From assembly GCF_016918855.1 (NCBI RefSeq), contig NZ_JADKYB010000002.1, positions 528,249 through 592,248 of the forward strand: a stretch of DNA of 64,000 nt. Direction: 5' to 3'. Below the pieces are notes generated by a model, which saw only the letters and a list, made by a program, of their open reading frames with translations, was not told the origin of the DNA and did no database searches. Position 1 is the first letter of the stretch. Every line of letters starts with the position of its first letter. The position numbers were made by a program, and so were the translations under genes. This document shows positions 19,862 to 28,527 of the stretch, in pieces. Source of the DNA: Actinacidiphila acididurans (GTDB lineage Bacteria > Actinomycetota > Actinomycetes > Streptomycetales > Streptomycetaceae).

Positions 19862-20386
19862 ATGACCGACACCGCGCGGGCGCGCAAGCTGGCCGACCGC
19901 ATCCGGGTCGTGGTCGCGGAGACCCTCCAGCGCCGGATCAAGGACCCCCGGCTGGGCTATGTGACGATCACCGACACCCGGGTCACCGGTGACCTGCGAG
20001 AGGCGACCGTCTTCTACACGGTCTACGGGGACGACGAGGAGCGCGCCGCCTCCGCCGCCGCCCTGGAGAGCGCCAAGGGCGTGCTGCGCTCGGAGGTGGG
20101 CCGGCAGACCGGGGTGCGCTTCACCCCGACGCTGGCCTTCGTCGCCGACGCGCTGCCGGACAACGCCCGCACCATCGACGACCTGCTCGCCAAGGCCCGC
20201 GCGGCCGACGAGGAGGTGCGCAAGAGCGCCACGGACGCGCAGTACGCGGGCGACGCGGACCCGTACCGCAAGCCGGCCGAGGCGGAGGACGAGGACGCCG
20301 ACTCGATCGACGAGGCCGCCGCGGCGGCCGACGAGCCCGGCGGGACCCGTGGCGCCGCCGACGAGGACGGTCCGTCACAGGCATGA
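19862..20386 (+). CDS. rbfA: 30S ribosome-binding factor A
   Basis: Late-stage 30S assembly factor that acts on the 5' end of 16S rRNA. The core KH-like fold covers residues 1-120 ([49 protein letters not shown]). The C-terminal ~50 residues are an acidic, Ala-rich tail, longer than in most bacteria. A run of GGAGAAG upstream serves as ribosome site. The stop overlaps the truB start by four bases (ATGA). Confidence 0.94.
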   Translation: MTDTARARKLADRIRVVVAETLQRRIKDPRLGYVTITDTRVTGDLREATVFYTVYGDDEERAASAAALESAKGVLRSEVGRQTGVRFTPTLAFVADALPDNARTIDDLLAKARAADEEVRKSATDAQYAGDADPYRKPAEAEDEDADSIDEAAAAADEPGGTRGAADEDGPSQA

Positions 20387-21273
20387 CGCACACGCGTACC
20401 CAGGCGCCCTCCGGGCTGGTGATCGTCGACAAGCCCGGGGGGCTCACCTCGCACGGGGTGGTCTCCCGGATGCGGCGGCTGGCCGGCACCCGGCGGGTCG
20501 GCCACGCCGGCACCCTGGACCCGATGGCGACCGGCGTGCTGATCATCGGCGTGGAGAAGGCCACCCGGCTGCTCGGCCACCTCGCGCTCACCGAGAAGGA
20601 GTACACCGCCACCATCCGGCTCGGCCAGAGCACGGTCACCGACGACGCCGAGGGCGAGGTCACCGCCTCCGCCCCGGCGACCGGGGTCACCGAGCAGGGC
20701 GTGGCGGCCGGGATCGCCGCGCTCACCGGCCCCATCCAGCAGGTGCCGTCCAAGGTCAGCGCGATCAAGGTGGGGGGCGTGCGCTCGTACACCCGGGTGC
20801 GCGAGGGCGAGGACTTCGAACTCGCCGCGCGCCCGGTCACCGTGCACTCCTTCACCGTCCAGGACCTGCGGCGCACCGGTGACCTGCTCGACCTCGACGT
20901 CACCGTGGTCTGCTCCTCCGGCACGTACATCCGCGCCCTCGCCCGCGACCTGGGCGCCGGGCTGGGCGTCGGCGGCCACTTGACCGCCCTGCGCCGCACC
21001 CGCGTCGGCCCCTACGCCATCGGGCAGGCCCGCACCCTCGAGCAGTTGGAGGAGTCCTTCGCGGTGCTGCCCATCGAGGACGCGGCCGGCGCGGCCTTCC
21101 CCCGCTGGGACGTCGACGCCGAGCAGGCCCGTCTGCTGGGCCACGGGGTACGGATCGCCGCGCCCGCCCTGCCCGCCGGCCCGACCGCCGCTTTCGGCCC
21201 GGACGGCCGCCTGCTGGCCCTGGTCGAGGAACACAGCGGCCAGGTCCGGATCGTGGCGGGCTTCGCGCAGTAG
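20383..21273 (+). CDS. truB: tRNA pseudouridine(55) synthase
   Basis: Makes pseudouridine at position 55 in the T-loop of tRNAs. It has 296 residues. Catalytic Asp46 lies in [36 protein letters not shown] and [14 protein letters not shown] are the other family motifs. The C-terminal domain is the actinobacterial type. Start overlap with rbfA implies translational coupling; a hairpin at 21362-21404 ends the unit. Confidence 0.95.
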   Translation: MTHTRTQAPSGLVIVDKPGGLTSHGVVSRMRRLAGTRRVGHAGTLDPMATGVLIIGVEKATRLLGHLALTEKEYTATIRLGQSTVTDDAEGEVTASAPATGVTEQGVAAGIAALTGPIQQVPSKVSAIKVGGVRSYTRVREGEDFELAARPVTVHSFTVQDLRRTGDLLDLDVTVVCSSGTYIRALARDLGAGLGVGGHLTALRRTRVGPYAIGQARTLEQLEESFAVLPIEDAAGAAFPRWDVDAEQARLLGHGVRIAAPALPAGPTAAFGPDGRLLALVEEHSGQVRIVAGFAQ

Positions 21274-21314
21274 CGCCACGCGCCGCCAAGGGGCCCGGGC
21301 GCCGTGCCCCTCCC

Positions 21315-21350
21315 CGGATCCTTCTTCGGATTCCTCTTCGGATCCCTCTT
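21315..21350 (+). repeat. 12-bp tandem repeat array after truB
   Basis: CGGATCCTTCTT, CGGATTCCTCTT and CGGATCCCTCTT in a row, followed by a partial CGGACG. Confidence 0.8.
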
Positions 21351-21361
21351 CGGACGCGCAC

Positions 21362-21404
21362 CGTGGAGCGGGCCGGTTTGTCCCCACAGCCGTCCCGCTC
21401 CACG
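21362..21404 (+). terminator. 11-bp perfect hairpin after truB
   Basis: CGTGGAGCGGG (21362-21372) pairs perfectly with CCCGCTCCACG (21394-21404) over a 21-base loop. Likely end of the DUF503-rbfA-truB transcript. Confidence 0.65.
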
Positions 21405-21792
21405 ATCCCCTCCACCCCCCTGACCTGTCCCTATCCATCCAGTACTCCGAAATCACTCCAATGGCCGGGCGCTCGGAGTGAACCGAGGGAGCACAGGGGG
21501 GCGCTTTCGCCCGGTGATCTGGGCGGAAGATCGCCGGGCACCTACCGTCGAAGCCGGACAAGGGCCTGTCCGGCGGATCTCGGCGGAGCAGCCCGCGGCG
21601 TCCGGTGCAGGGAGGCACCTCCCAGCGGCAGCCGGGGGGAGCGTGGCAAGGCGGAGAGTCGCCCCTCGTACCGGGTCGTACACGGATGACTGGACAACGC
21701 GGCAAGGTGCGGTGCCGGGGGGCGTGGGCCCGGCTGGATCCGCCGGACAGGCCCTGGAGTCGCGGCAGGCGGGGACGGGTGGGGAGGACGGC

Positions 21793-24700
21793 ATGGCGGC
21801 GCACGGCGGCGGTACGGAGGAGGCGCTGGTCCGGGTGCGCGATCTGGCCGGCCGGCCCCGCGGCACCGGCTTCCTGGCCGATCACCTCGGCACCATGGTC
21901 ACCAGTCACGAGGCGGTCGACGGCCTGGCCCGGCTCGTGCTGCACGCTCCCGGCGGTCAGGTGCGCCTGGCCGAGGCCGCGGCGATCACCCCGCTGCCCG
22001 AGCAGGGCCTGGCGCTGGTGGCCACCGAAGGGCTGACGGCGGCGCCGCTGCCGGTGGCGCCGGGCGGCCCCGCCGACCCGCACCGCCGGACCCGGCTGCC
22101 GCTGTCGGCCGCGCGCGGCGTGGTGGTGGCCTCCGGGCCCGTCACGTACACCGCCACCGACCGCTTCCACCTGCTGGACCAGGCGTACGAACTCGACCTG
22201 GACGGCGCCGAGGTGGCCGGGCTCGGCCCCGACGCGTCCGGCACCCCGCTGATCGACGCGGCCACCGGCGCCGTGCTCGCCGTGGTGGCCACCGCGTTGA
22301 ACTCCGGACACCGTGCCGGCGGGTTCGCCGTACCCCTGCGTCCGGCGAACGCGCCGGAGCCACTGGCCGCCCTGCTCGCCCGCAACGCGGCGACCGTGCC
22401 CGCCTACGGCGCCCACCTCAACCTCGCCGGGACCCTGCACCTGGCCGCCGCCTCCACCGGCCCCGCGACCCGGACCGAGCGGTGGCGCACGGCGGTGGCC
22501 CGGCCCGGGATCACCGAGCCGCTGCGGGACTTCCTCACCGGGGACGTACGGGCCGCCGGTACGCCGCTGGTGCTCGCCCTGGTCGGTGAGCCCGGCACCG
22601 GCCGCACCACGGAACTGGCCGCGATCGCCGCGCGCCGCGCCCGGGAGCCGGGGCCCGCGCCCACGGTGTGGCTGCGCGGCGCCGACCTGCGCGCGGCCGA
22701 CACCTCGATCGCCGACGCCGTGGAGCGCGCGCTGTGCGCCGCGGCCCGACTGGTCGATGCCTCGCCCGGCGCGCCCGAATGCGCCCCCGCGGACGCCGTC
22801 TGCGCCGTGGCGGCCGCCGCCGGGCGTCCGCTGCTGGTCGTGCTCGACACGCCCGAGGAGATGCCGCCGGCCCTCGCGCACGCCCTGGCCGGCTGGGCCT
22901 CGGCCACCGCCGCCTGGCTGCGGCCCGGCCCGGCCCGCCTGGTCCTCGCCTGCCGCCCCGAGTTCTGGGAGCACGCGGGCGCCCTGTTCCCGGCCGACCT
23001 GGTGTGCGGCCCGGCGTACGGGGCCGCGGCCGTGCCCGGGGGCGTACGCGCCGCTTCTGCGCCCCCGCACCGGCCGCTGCCGCCCTGTCTGCGGGTGACC
23101 GATCTCGATCCCGGGGAGGCGGCCCGGGCCCGGTCCTCGCTCGGGCTGGAACCCGGTGCGCTGCGCCTCGCCGACGCCGCCCACCCACTGGCCCTGCGCC
23201 TGCTGTCCGAGATCCGCGCCGAACTGCCCGGTGCCGAGCCCGGCCCGGCGCCCTCACGCGCCGAGGTGTTCGCCGCCCACCTGGACCTGCTGTGCCTGCG
23301 CACCGCGGAACGGCTCGCGGCCGATGCGCGGCGGCCGGTACGCGGCAGCGAACTGCGCCGGCTCGCCGCCCGGGTCGCCGGGCGCGTCCACGAGGCCGCC
23401 CGGCACTGCCTCGGCCCGGGCCAGGGCCAGCTGGACCGCGAGGCGTTCGCGGGCCTGTTCCCCTGGCGCACCGGCTGGGCGTCCGCCGTCCTCGCCGAGG
23501 GCCTCCTCGTCCCGGCCGGCGCCGGCTACCGCTTCCCCCACGAGGAGTTCGCCGACTGGCTCCAGGCCCTCCACCTCGACCTCCCGGCCGCCCTCCACGC
23601 CCTGGTCCACCGCGGGCTGCCCGCACCTCGCGGTGCGGTGGTGGCGGGTGAGGGGCGGTTCCGGGTGCCCGCGCAGGGGGCTGCCGAGACGGTGCCGGGC
23701 GCCGCTGTGCCGGCCGGAGCGGCGGCCCGGTCCCGTCCGGCGCGGCACCGCTGGTTCGCGCGGCCGTCGGCGGAGGCGGCGGGGCGGGCCGCGGGCGTGG
23801 GGGAGGGCGGGGCACGGGTGCCGGCGCAAGGGGGTACGCGGCGCCGGGAGGCGGCGGAGGCGACGGCCGCTCCTGGGGTGCGGCGCGGCGCACGGGCGGG
23901 GGAGGGACCGCGTTCCGTGCTGTCGGCCGGGTCCGGCTCGGTGGGGCAGGACAGGCTCATGCCCTCCGGGGTCGGTGGGAAGCCGTCGCAGGAGCCGCCG
24001 GCCGCGACAGGGAATCCGCCTCGTGCCCTGAAGCAGCGCTGGTTCGCCGCGTCCGCCGGGAGCGGGGACGGGGCAGCCCTGCGCGTTGCGGGGCGGGAGG
24101 ACGCCGAGGAGGTGCTCGTACGGCTGCCCGTACGCCGTCTCGTGGCTCGCAGTGGGGCGCAGCCGCCGCCTGTGCCGCCGGCTCCGGCGGTGGCGCCCAG
24201 GGCGGTGCCGGTGCCCCGACACCGGGCCGGGCCGGTGGTGCAGGCCTTGCTGCTCGCGCCCGAGGAGGCGCGGGTGGCGCATCTCGGCGCCCTGGTGGCG
24301 GCGCTCGGGCGGGACCCGGGGCGCGAGGCCGGCTGGTGGGGCACGCACCTGGTGCGGGAGACGGTGCTGCGGGCCGCGGACGCGACGGCGTACCGCGAGG
24401 TGCTGGGGGAGCTGGCCGAGCGGATCGTGGCCGGGGCAGGGGAGCGCGGCGGCTTCGCGGCGGACGGACGGATGGGGGACCTCGGCGGCTTCGGGCCGTG
24501 GTTCTGGCAGCGGCTGCCGCTGGGCGCGATCGAACGGCTCGACCTGCTGCGCGTGCTGCTGCCCGCGGACCCTCCGCCGCCTGCCGGGCGCAATGGTGAC
24601 GGGAAAGCCCGCTTCCTGGATGCCGCCGCCATGCTGCTGCGCGAGGACCCGGCACGGGCCGTGCCCGCCGTCTGCGGGTGGCTGCGCGACGAGCGGCCCT

Positions 24701-25875
24701 TGCATCCGGGAGCGGGGCCGGACCGGCCCCGGCTGACCGTGGCCCGCGCCGCGCAGGCGCTGCTGCACACCCACCGGCGGCTGGCCCCGGACGAGCTCAT
24801 GGAGGCGCTGAGCGCGGCCGCCCACCCGCGGGCCGGGGAACTGCTGGCCGCCCTTGCCGAGGACGAGCCGTCGGCGGTGTGCCGCGCGGTCGACCGCTGG
24901 GCGCGCGACCCGCGGCCGGAGCGCCGGGCGGCCGCCGCCGCGTACGCGCCCATGGCGGCGAGCCATGCCCGCTCCGGAGCCGACCGCGCGCTGTTGCGGC
25001 ACGCGGCGCTGGCCCTGCTGGAGCGGCCCGCCGACCACGCCCTGCACGGCGCCGCACTCGGCCTGCTGGTCCAGGACCCCGCCACCCGCGACCGTCACCT
25101 GTACCCGGCGCTGGAGCGCTTCACGGCCGGCGACCCCGGGGTGCCCGCGGCCGCGCTGGCAGCCGCCCTGCCGGCCCGGCCCGAGCCGGTGCTGGCCGCC
25201 TTCGGGGCGCGGCTGCGGACGGGCGGCGAAGGCGCCGCAGAGGTGCTGCGCGAACTGGCGGCGGTCACCGACCCCGCGCTGACCGGCCGCCTCACCGCCC
25301 TGCTCGCCGACCACCTCGCGCACCGCCCCGAGCAGGCCGGCGGTGTCGCGGCCTATCTGGACCTGCGGCTGGAGCGCGGCCCGGCGGTGCGGGCGGAGCT
25401 GGTCGCACTGACCCGCGCGGTGCTCCGGGACCACCCGCCGCAGGTGCGGCGCACCCTGCTGCCGGTGTTCGCGGCGCCCGGCACGCCCGCCTCGCGGCCG
25501 CTGCGGCAGGAACTGCTGGACCTGGTGCTGGACGGCGAGCACGACCCCGAGGTGCTGGACGCGCTGCTGGCCGCCGCCGCGGACGGCTGCCGCGGCCGGC
25601 GCCCGGTGCGTACCCGCGCCCTGGTGCACCGCCTCGGCCTGCTGCTCGGCCGCGACCCGGAGGGCGCCGCCCGCTTCGACCGCCGCGTGGTGGAATTCGC
25701 CCGCGCCGACCCCGAGTTCGGCCGCCTGGTACGGGGCTGGCTGACCGACGGCGCCGCCTGGGACGCGGTGCTCGGGCCCAGCGCGCGGCGCCGGCTGGAG
25801 GCCGCGGCGGCCCCGGACCCGGCCGGGCGGGGCGGCACCCAGGCAGGATGGCGCCGCGCGCGGGGCCCCGGCTAG
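21793..25875 (+). CDS. large trypsin-like protease / P-loop NTPase / helical-repeat protein
   Basis: 1360 residues. Residues 1-200 look like a trypsin-fold protease (MVTSHEAV with His39; GPDASGTPLID with Ser149); the catalytic Asp is not obvious. A P-loop domain follows: Walker A GEPGTGRTT (265-273), with Arg where Lys is expected, and Walker B LLVVLDTPEE (Asp352). Residues ~370-610 resemble a STAND-type ATPase arm. About 613-810 is a Pro/Ala/Arg-rich linker with two RWFA words. 815-1345 is a run of helical, HEAT-like repeats. No signal peptide or membrane segment is seen. GGGGAGG before ATG21793 decides the start. It sits between truB and ribF; I recall a large protein at this place in other streptomycetes. 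The role is unknown; regulated proteolysis or sensing is an inference. Confidence 0.75.
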   Translation: MAAHGGGTEEALVRVRDLAGRPRGTGFLADHLGTMVTSHEAVDGLARLVLHAPGGQVRLAEAAAITPLPEQGLALVATEGLTAAPLPVAPGGPADPHRRTRLPLSAARGVVVASGPVTYTATDRFHLLDQAYELDLDGAEVAGLGPDASGTPLIDAATGAVLAVVATALNSGHRAGGFAVPLRPANAPEPLAALLARNAATVPAYGAHLNLAGTLHLAAASTGPATRTERWRTAVARPGITEPLRDFLTGDVRAAGTPLVLALVGEPGTGRTTELAAIAARRAREPGPAPTVWLRGADLRAADTSIADAVERALCAAARLVDASPGAPECAPADAVCAVAAAAGRPLLVVLDTPEEMPPALAHALAGWASATAAWLRPGPARLVLACRPEFWEHAGALFPADLVCGPAYGAAAVPGGVRAASAPPHRPLPPCLRVTDLDPGEAARARSSLGLEPGALRLADAAHPLALRLLSEIRAELPGAEPGPAPSRAEVFAAHLDLLCLRTAERLAADARRPVRGSELRRLAARVAGRVHEAARHCLGPGQGQLDREAFAGLFPWRTGWASAVLAEGLLVPAGAGYRFPHEEFADWLQALHLDLPAALHALVHRGLPAPRGAVVAGEGRFRVPAQGAAETVPGAAVPAGAAARSRPARHRWFARPSAEAAGRAAGVGEGGARVPAQGGTRRREAAEATAAPGVRRGARAGEGPRSVLSAGSGSVGQDRLMPSGVGGKPSQEPPAATGNPPRALKQRWFAASAGSGDGAALRVAGREDAEEVLVRLPVRRLVARSGAQPPPVPPAPAVAPRAVPVPRHRAGPVVQALLLAPEEARVAHLGALVAALGRDPGREAGWWGTHLVRETVLRAADATAYREVLGELAERIVAGAGERGGFAADGRMGDLGGFGPWFWQRLPLGAIERLDLLRVLLPADPPPPAGRNGDGKARFLDAAAMLLREDPARAVPAVCGWLRDERPLHPGAGPDRPRLTVARAAQALLHTHRRLAPDELMEALSAAAHPRAGELLAALAEDEPSAVCRAVDRWARDPRPERRAAAAAYAPMAASHARSGADRALLRHAALALLERPADHALHGAALGLLVQDPATRDRHLYPALERFTAGDPGVPAAALAAALPARPEPVLAAFGARLRTGGEGAAEVLRELAAVTDPALTGRLTALLADHLAHRPEQAGGVAAYLDLRLERGPAVRAELVALTRAVLRDHPPQVRRTLLPVFAAPGTPASRPLRQELLDLVLDGEHDPEVLDALLAAAADGCRGRRPVRTRALVHRLGLLLGRDPEGAARFDRRVVEFARADPEFGRLVRGWLTDGAAWDAVLGPSARRRLEAAAAPDPAGRGGTQAGWRRARGPG

Positions 25876-26003
25876 AGTCGCGGCGTAGCAGGGCTCGCAC
25901 CGGGCGGCGTACGCCCACGCGCGGGCCGCGCGGCGGCGCCGTACGGCGGCCGCACAGGTGCGGGGCGGATCCGCGGCCGAAGCAGCCCGCGGGGCTCCGC
26001 GGA

Positions 26004-26021
26004 CCGTGCCGGTGGGCACGG
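26004..26021 (+). terminator. hairpin between the large protein gene and ribF
   Basis: CCGTGCC-GGTG-GGCACGG, a perfect 7-bp stem with a 4-base loop, about 130 bases past the stop. Confidence 0.45.
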
Positions 26022-26109
26022 CCGCCCGTCGGCATGGCAGGCTTGGTCCTGCAGGGCGACAGGGCTCGCGATCGTGATCCGGACTCGGTGAGGAAGCAGG
26101 AGCGGCAAG

Positions 26110-27069
26110 GTGCAGCGCTGGCGGGGCTTGGAGGACGTTCCCGGCGACTGGGGACGCAGCGTCGTCACCATCGGCTCGTACGACGGAGTGCACCGGGGCC
26201 ACCAGTTGATCATGCGGCGGGCGGTGGACCGGGGCCGCGAGCTGGGGCTGCCCGTGGTCGTGGTCACCTTCGACCCGCACCCGAGCGAGGTCGTACGGCC
26301 CGGCAGCCATCCGCCGCTGCTGGCCGCCCACCACCGGCGGGCCGAACTCGTGGCGGAACTCGGCGTGGACGCGCTGCTGATCCTGCCGTTCACCCGTGAG
26401 TTCTCCCGGCTGTCGCCGAGCGAGTTCGTCAAGACGGTGCTGGTCGACGGGCTGCACGCGAAGGCCGTGGTGGAGGGCCCCAACTTCCGCTTCGGGCACA
26501 AGGCGGCCGGCGACGTGGAGTTCCTGTCCGCGCTCGGCCTGAAGTACGACTACGAGCTCGAGGTCGTCGACCTGTTCGTGCGGGGCGAGGCCGGCGGGGG
26601 TGAGCCCTTTTCCTCCAGCCTGACCCGGCGGCTGGTGGCCGGGGGCGACGTCGAGGGCGCCGCCGAGGTGCTGGGCCGCCCGCACCGGGTGGAGGGCGTC
26701 GTGGTCCGCGGTGCCCAGCGCGGGCGCGAGCTCGGCTACCCGACCGCGAACGTGGAGACCCTGCCGCACACCGCGATCCCCGCCGACGGCGTCTACGCGG
26801 GCTGGCTGCACGCGGCCGGCGAGGCGATGCCCGCGGCGATCTCGATCGGCACCAACCCCACCTTCGACGGCACCGCGCGCACGGTGGAGGCGTACGCCAT
26901 CGACCGGGTCGACCTGGACCTGTACGGGCTGCACGTGGCTGTGGACTTCCTGGCCTACCTGCGCGGCATGGAGAAGTTCGACACCATCGACGCGCTGCTG
27001 GAGCGGATGGCCGACGACGTGAAGCGGGCCCGCGAGGTGGTCGACGCGGCGGCGGCCGCGGAGGGCTGA
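26110..27069 (+). CDS. ribF: bifunctional riboflavin kinase / FAD synthetase
   Basis: Phosphorylates riboflavin to FMN and adenylylates FMN to FAD. It has 319 residues. The N-terminal nucleotidyltransferase domain carries GSYDGVHRGHQ (variant of the GxFDGxHxGH motif). The C-terminal flavokinase domain carries RGRELGYPTANVE and the GTNPTF region. GTG26110 is preceded by CAGGAG at a 7-base spacing. No FMN riboswitch-like structure was recognised in the leader. Confidence 0.95.
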   Translation: MQRWRGLEDVPGDWGRSVVTIGSYDGVHRGHQLIMRRAVDRGRELGLPVVVVTFDPHPSEVVRPGSHPPLLAAHHRRAELVAELGVDALLILPFTREFSRLSPSEFVKTVLVDGLHAKAVVEGPNFRFGHKAAGDVEFLSALGLKYDYELEVVDLFVRGEAGGGEPFSSSLTRRLVAGGDVEGAAEVLGRPHRVEGVVVRGAQRGRELGYPTANVETLPHTAIPADGVYAGWLHAAGEAMPAAISIGTNPTFDGTARTVEAYAIDRVDLDLYGLHVAVDFLAYLRGMEKFDTIDALLERMADDVKRAREVVDAAAAAEG

Positions 27070-27143
27070 GTCCCGGCGCCGGCCCGGAATCCCGCCGTAC
27101 CGGCTCAGGGGCCGTTGTCAGTGGTGCCTGCCACACTCCCGGT

Positions 27144-27707
27144 ATGAGCGAACAGGCGTACCTACCTCCCGCACAGAGCGTCGTGCTCTCCCCGAAGTGG
27201 GCCGAGGACGACCGGCCCGCGCTGCCCACCGTGGGCAGCGAGCGGGAGATCCTCACCGCCTTCCTCGACTGGCACCGGGCCACCTTCGAGATGAAGTGCC
27301 GCGGGCTGGCCGCCGAACGCCTCTCGGAGCGGTCGGTGCCGCCCTCCGGGCTCAGCCTGCACGGGCTGGTACGGCACCTGGCCGGGGTCGAGCGCTGGTG
27401 GATACGGATGCACGTGGCCGGCGAGGACCTGCCGATGCTGAACTACTCCGACGACGACCCGGACCAGGACTTCGAGCGGCTCGACGGCGACGTGGAGGCC
27501 GCCTTCGCCGTGTGGCGGGCCGAGCGCGACCGGGCCAGGATCATCGTCGCCGAGGCGCCCTCCCTCGACATCACCTGCCGCTCCCTGGTCACCGGCAAGG
27601 TCCTGTCGCTGCGCTACGTCCTGGTCAACCTCATAGCCGAGTACGCCCGGCACAACGGCCACGCCGACCTGCTCCGGGAGCGGATCGACGGCGCGACCGG
27701 GATGTGA
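27144..27707 (+). CDS. DinB-fold protein (DUF664 family)
   Basis: 187-residue four-helix DinB-like protein. GLVRHLAGVERWW and EYARHNGHADLLRERIDG are family motifs with the likely metal-binding histidines. Actinobacterial members include mycothiol-dependent enzymes, but the substrate here is unknown. A CACACT hexamer 6 bases before the ATG and the lack of a ribosome site hint at a leaderless message. Convergent with the response regulator gene (25 bases between). Confidence 0.82.
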   Translation: MSEQAYLPPAQSVVLSPKWAEDDRPALPTVGSEREILTAFLDWHRATFEMKCRGLAAERLSERSVPPSGLSLHGLVRHLAGVERWWIRMHVAGEDLPMLNYSDDDPDQDFERLDGDVEAAFAVWRAERDRARIIVAEAPSLDITCRSLVTGKVLSLRYVLVNLIAEYARHNGHADLLRERIDGATGM

Positions 27708-27732
27708 CCGGGCCCGCCCTCGTGCGGTGCGG

Positions 27733-28527
27733 TCAGGCCGGGCGGACCAGCCGGGTCTCGTAGGCGAAGACCACCGCCTGGACCCGGTCGCGCAGTTCGA
27801 GCTTGACCAGGATCCGGCTCAGGTGCGTCTTCACGGTGGCCTCGGCCAGGTGCAGGGCGGCGGCGATCTCCGTGTTGGACAGGCCCCGGCCCACCTCGAC
27901 CAGCACCTCGCGCTCCCGGGCGGTGAGCCGGGCCAGCCGTTCGTCCTCCGCGGGGCCGGCCGGTCCGTCCGGGCCGCCGGCGGGGGAGGGGAGCTGGTGG
28001 GCGAAGTGCTCCAGCAGCCGCCGGGTGATCCGCGGGGCGACCACCGCGTCGCCCGCCGCCACCGCCCGGATCGCCGCGAGCAGTTCCTCGGGCAGCGCGT
28101 TCTTCAGCAGGAAGCCCGAGGCGCCCGCCTTCAGCCCGGCGAACGCGTACTCGTCCAGGTCGAAGGTGGTGAGGATGAGCACCCGGGACTGCGGGCAGCT
28201 CTCGATGATGCGGGCGGTCGCCTCGATGCCGTCCGTGCCGGGCATCCGTACGTCCATCAGCACCACGTCCGGCCGCAGTTCCCTGGTCAGCCGCAGCGCC
28301 TGCTCCCCGTCGCCGGCCTCGCCCACCGGCTGCATGTCGGCCTGCGCGTCCAGCACCATGGTGAACGCCATCCGCAGCAGCGGTTCGTCGTCCACCAGCA
28401 GCACCCGGATCGGCCCGGGGCGCTCGGCGGCCGTCGCGCCCTCGGCCCCGGCGGGCCGCGGGCCCGTTCCGGATGCCTGCGCGGGGATCGGGCCACGCAC
28501 GGGGCCCGGGGAGGTCCGGGGGGTCAC
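27733..28527 (-). CDS. NarL/FixJ-family response regulator
   Basis: 264 residues. The receiver domain starts at RVLLVDDEPLLRMAF and has the phospho-acceptor Asp92 in LMDVRMPGTDG, the LTTFD Thr region and the LLKNA Lys. The C-terminal LuxR-type helix-turn-helix is LTAREREVLVEVGRGLSNTEIA through ATVKTHLSRI. The GTG start overlaps the kinase stop (GTGA), giving an unusual ~40-residue N-terminal extension before the receiver; a later start cannot be excluded. Partner of the upstream kinase and most likely regulator of the adjacent ABC transporter. Confidence 0.93.
   Translation of the reverse strand: MTPRTSPGPVRGPIPAQASGTGPRPAGAEGATAAERPGPIRVLLVDDEPLLRMAFTMVLDAQADMQPVGEAGDGEQALRLTRELRPDVVLMDVRMPGTDGIEATARIIESCPQSRVLILTTFDLDEYAFAGLKAGASGFLLKNALPEELLAAIRAVAAGDAVVAPRITRRLLEHFAHQLPSPAGGPDGPAGPAEDERLARLTAREREVLVEVGRGLSNTEIAAALHLAEATVKTHLSRILVKLELRDRVQAVVFAYETRLVRPA

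Larger units (their letters stand above)
21274..21792. other. 519-bp intergenic region between truB and the protease/NTPase gene
   Basis: Contains a 12-bp repeat array (21315-21350), an 11-bp perfect hairpin (21362-21404) and a long GC-rich stretch open in the frame of the next gene. The translation of that stretch looks like non-coding Pro/Arg/Gly text. A promoter for the next gene should lie here, but I could not place it. Confidence 0.5.

Noticed and set aside
21478..21792. N-terminal extension of the protease/NTPase gene
   Set aside because: Open frame but Pro/Arg/Gly-rich without domain character; GGGGAGG and the protein-like start fit ATG21793.
21793..25875. Calling the protease/NTPase protein an antiphage defence system
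   Set aside because: The architecture is suggestive, but the place between truB and ribF looks like conserved core DNA and no other defence genes are present.
25876..26109. Possible FMN riboswitch upstream of ribF
   Set aside because: None of the conserved RFN-element blocks are seen; only a short hairpin at 26004-26021.
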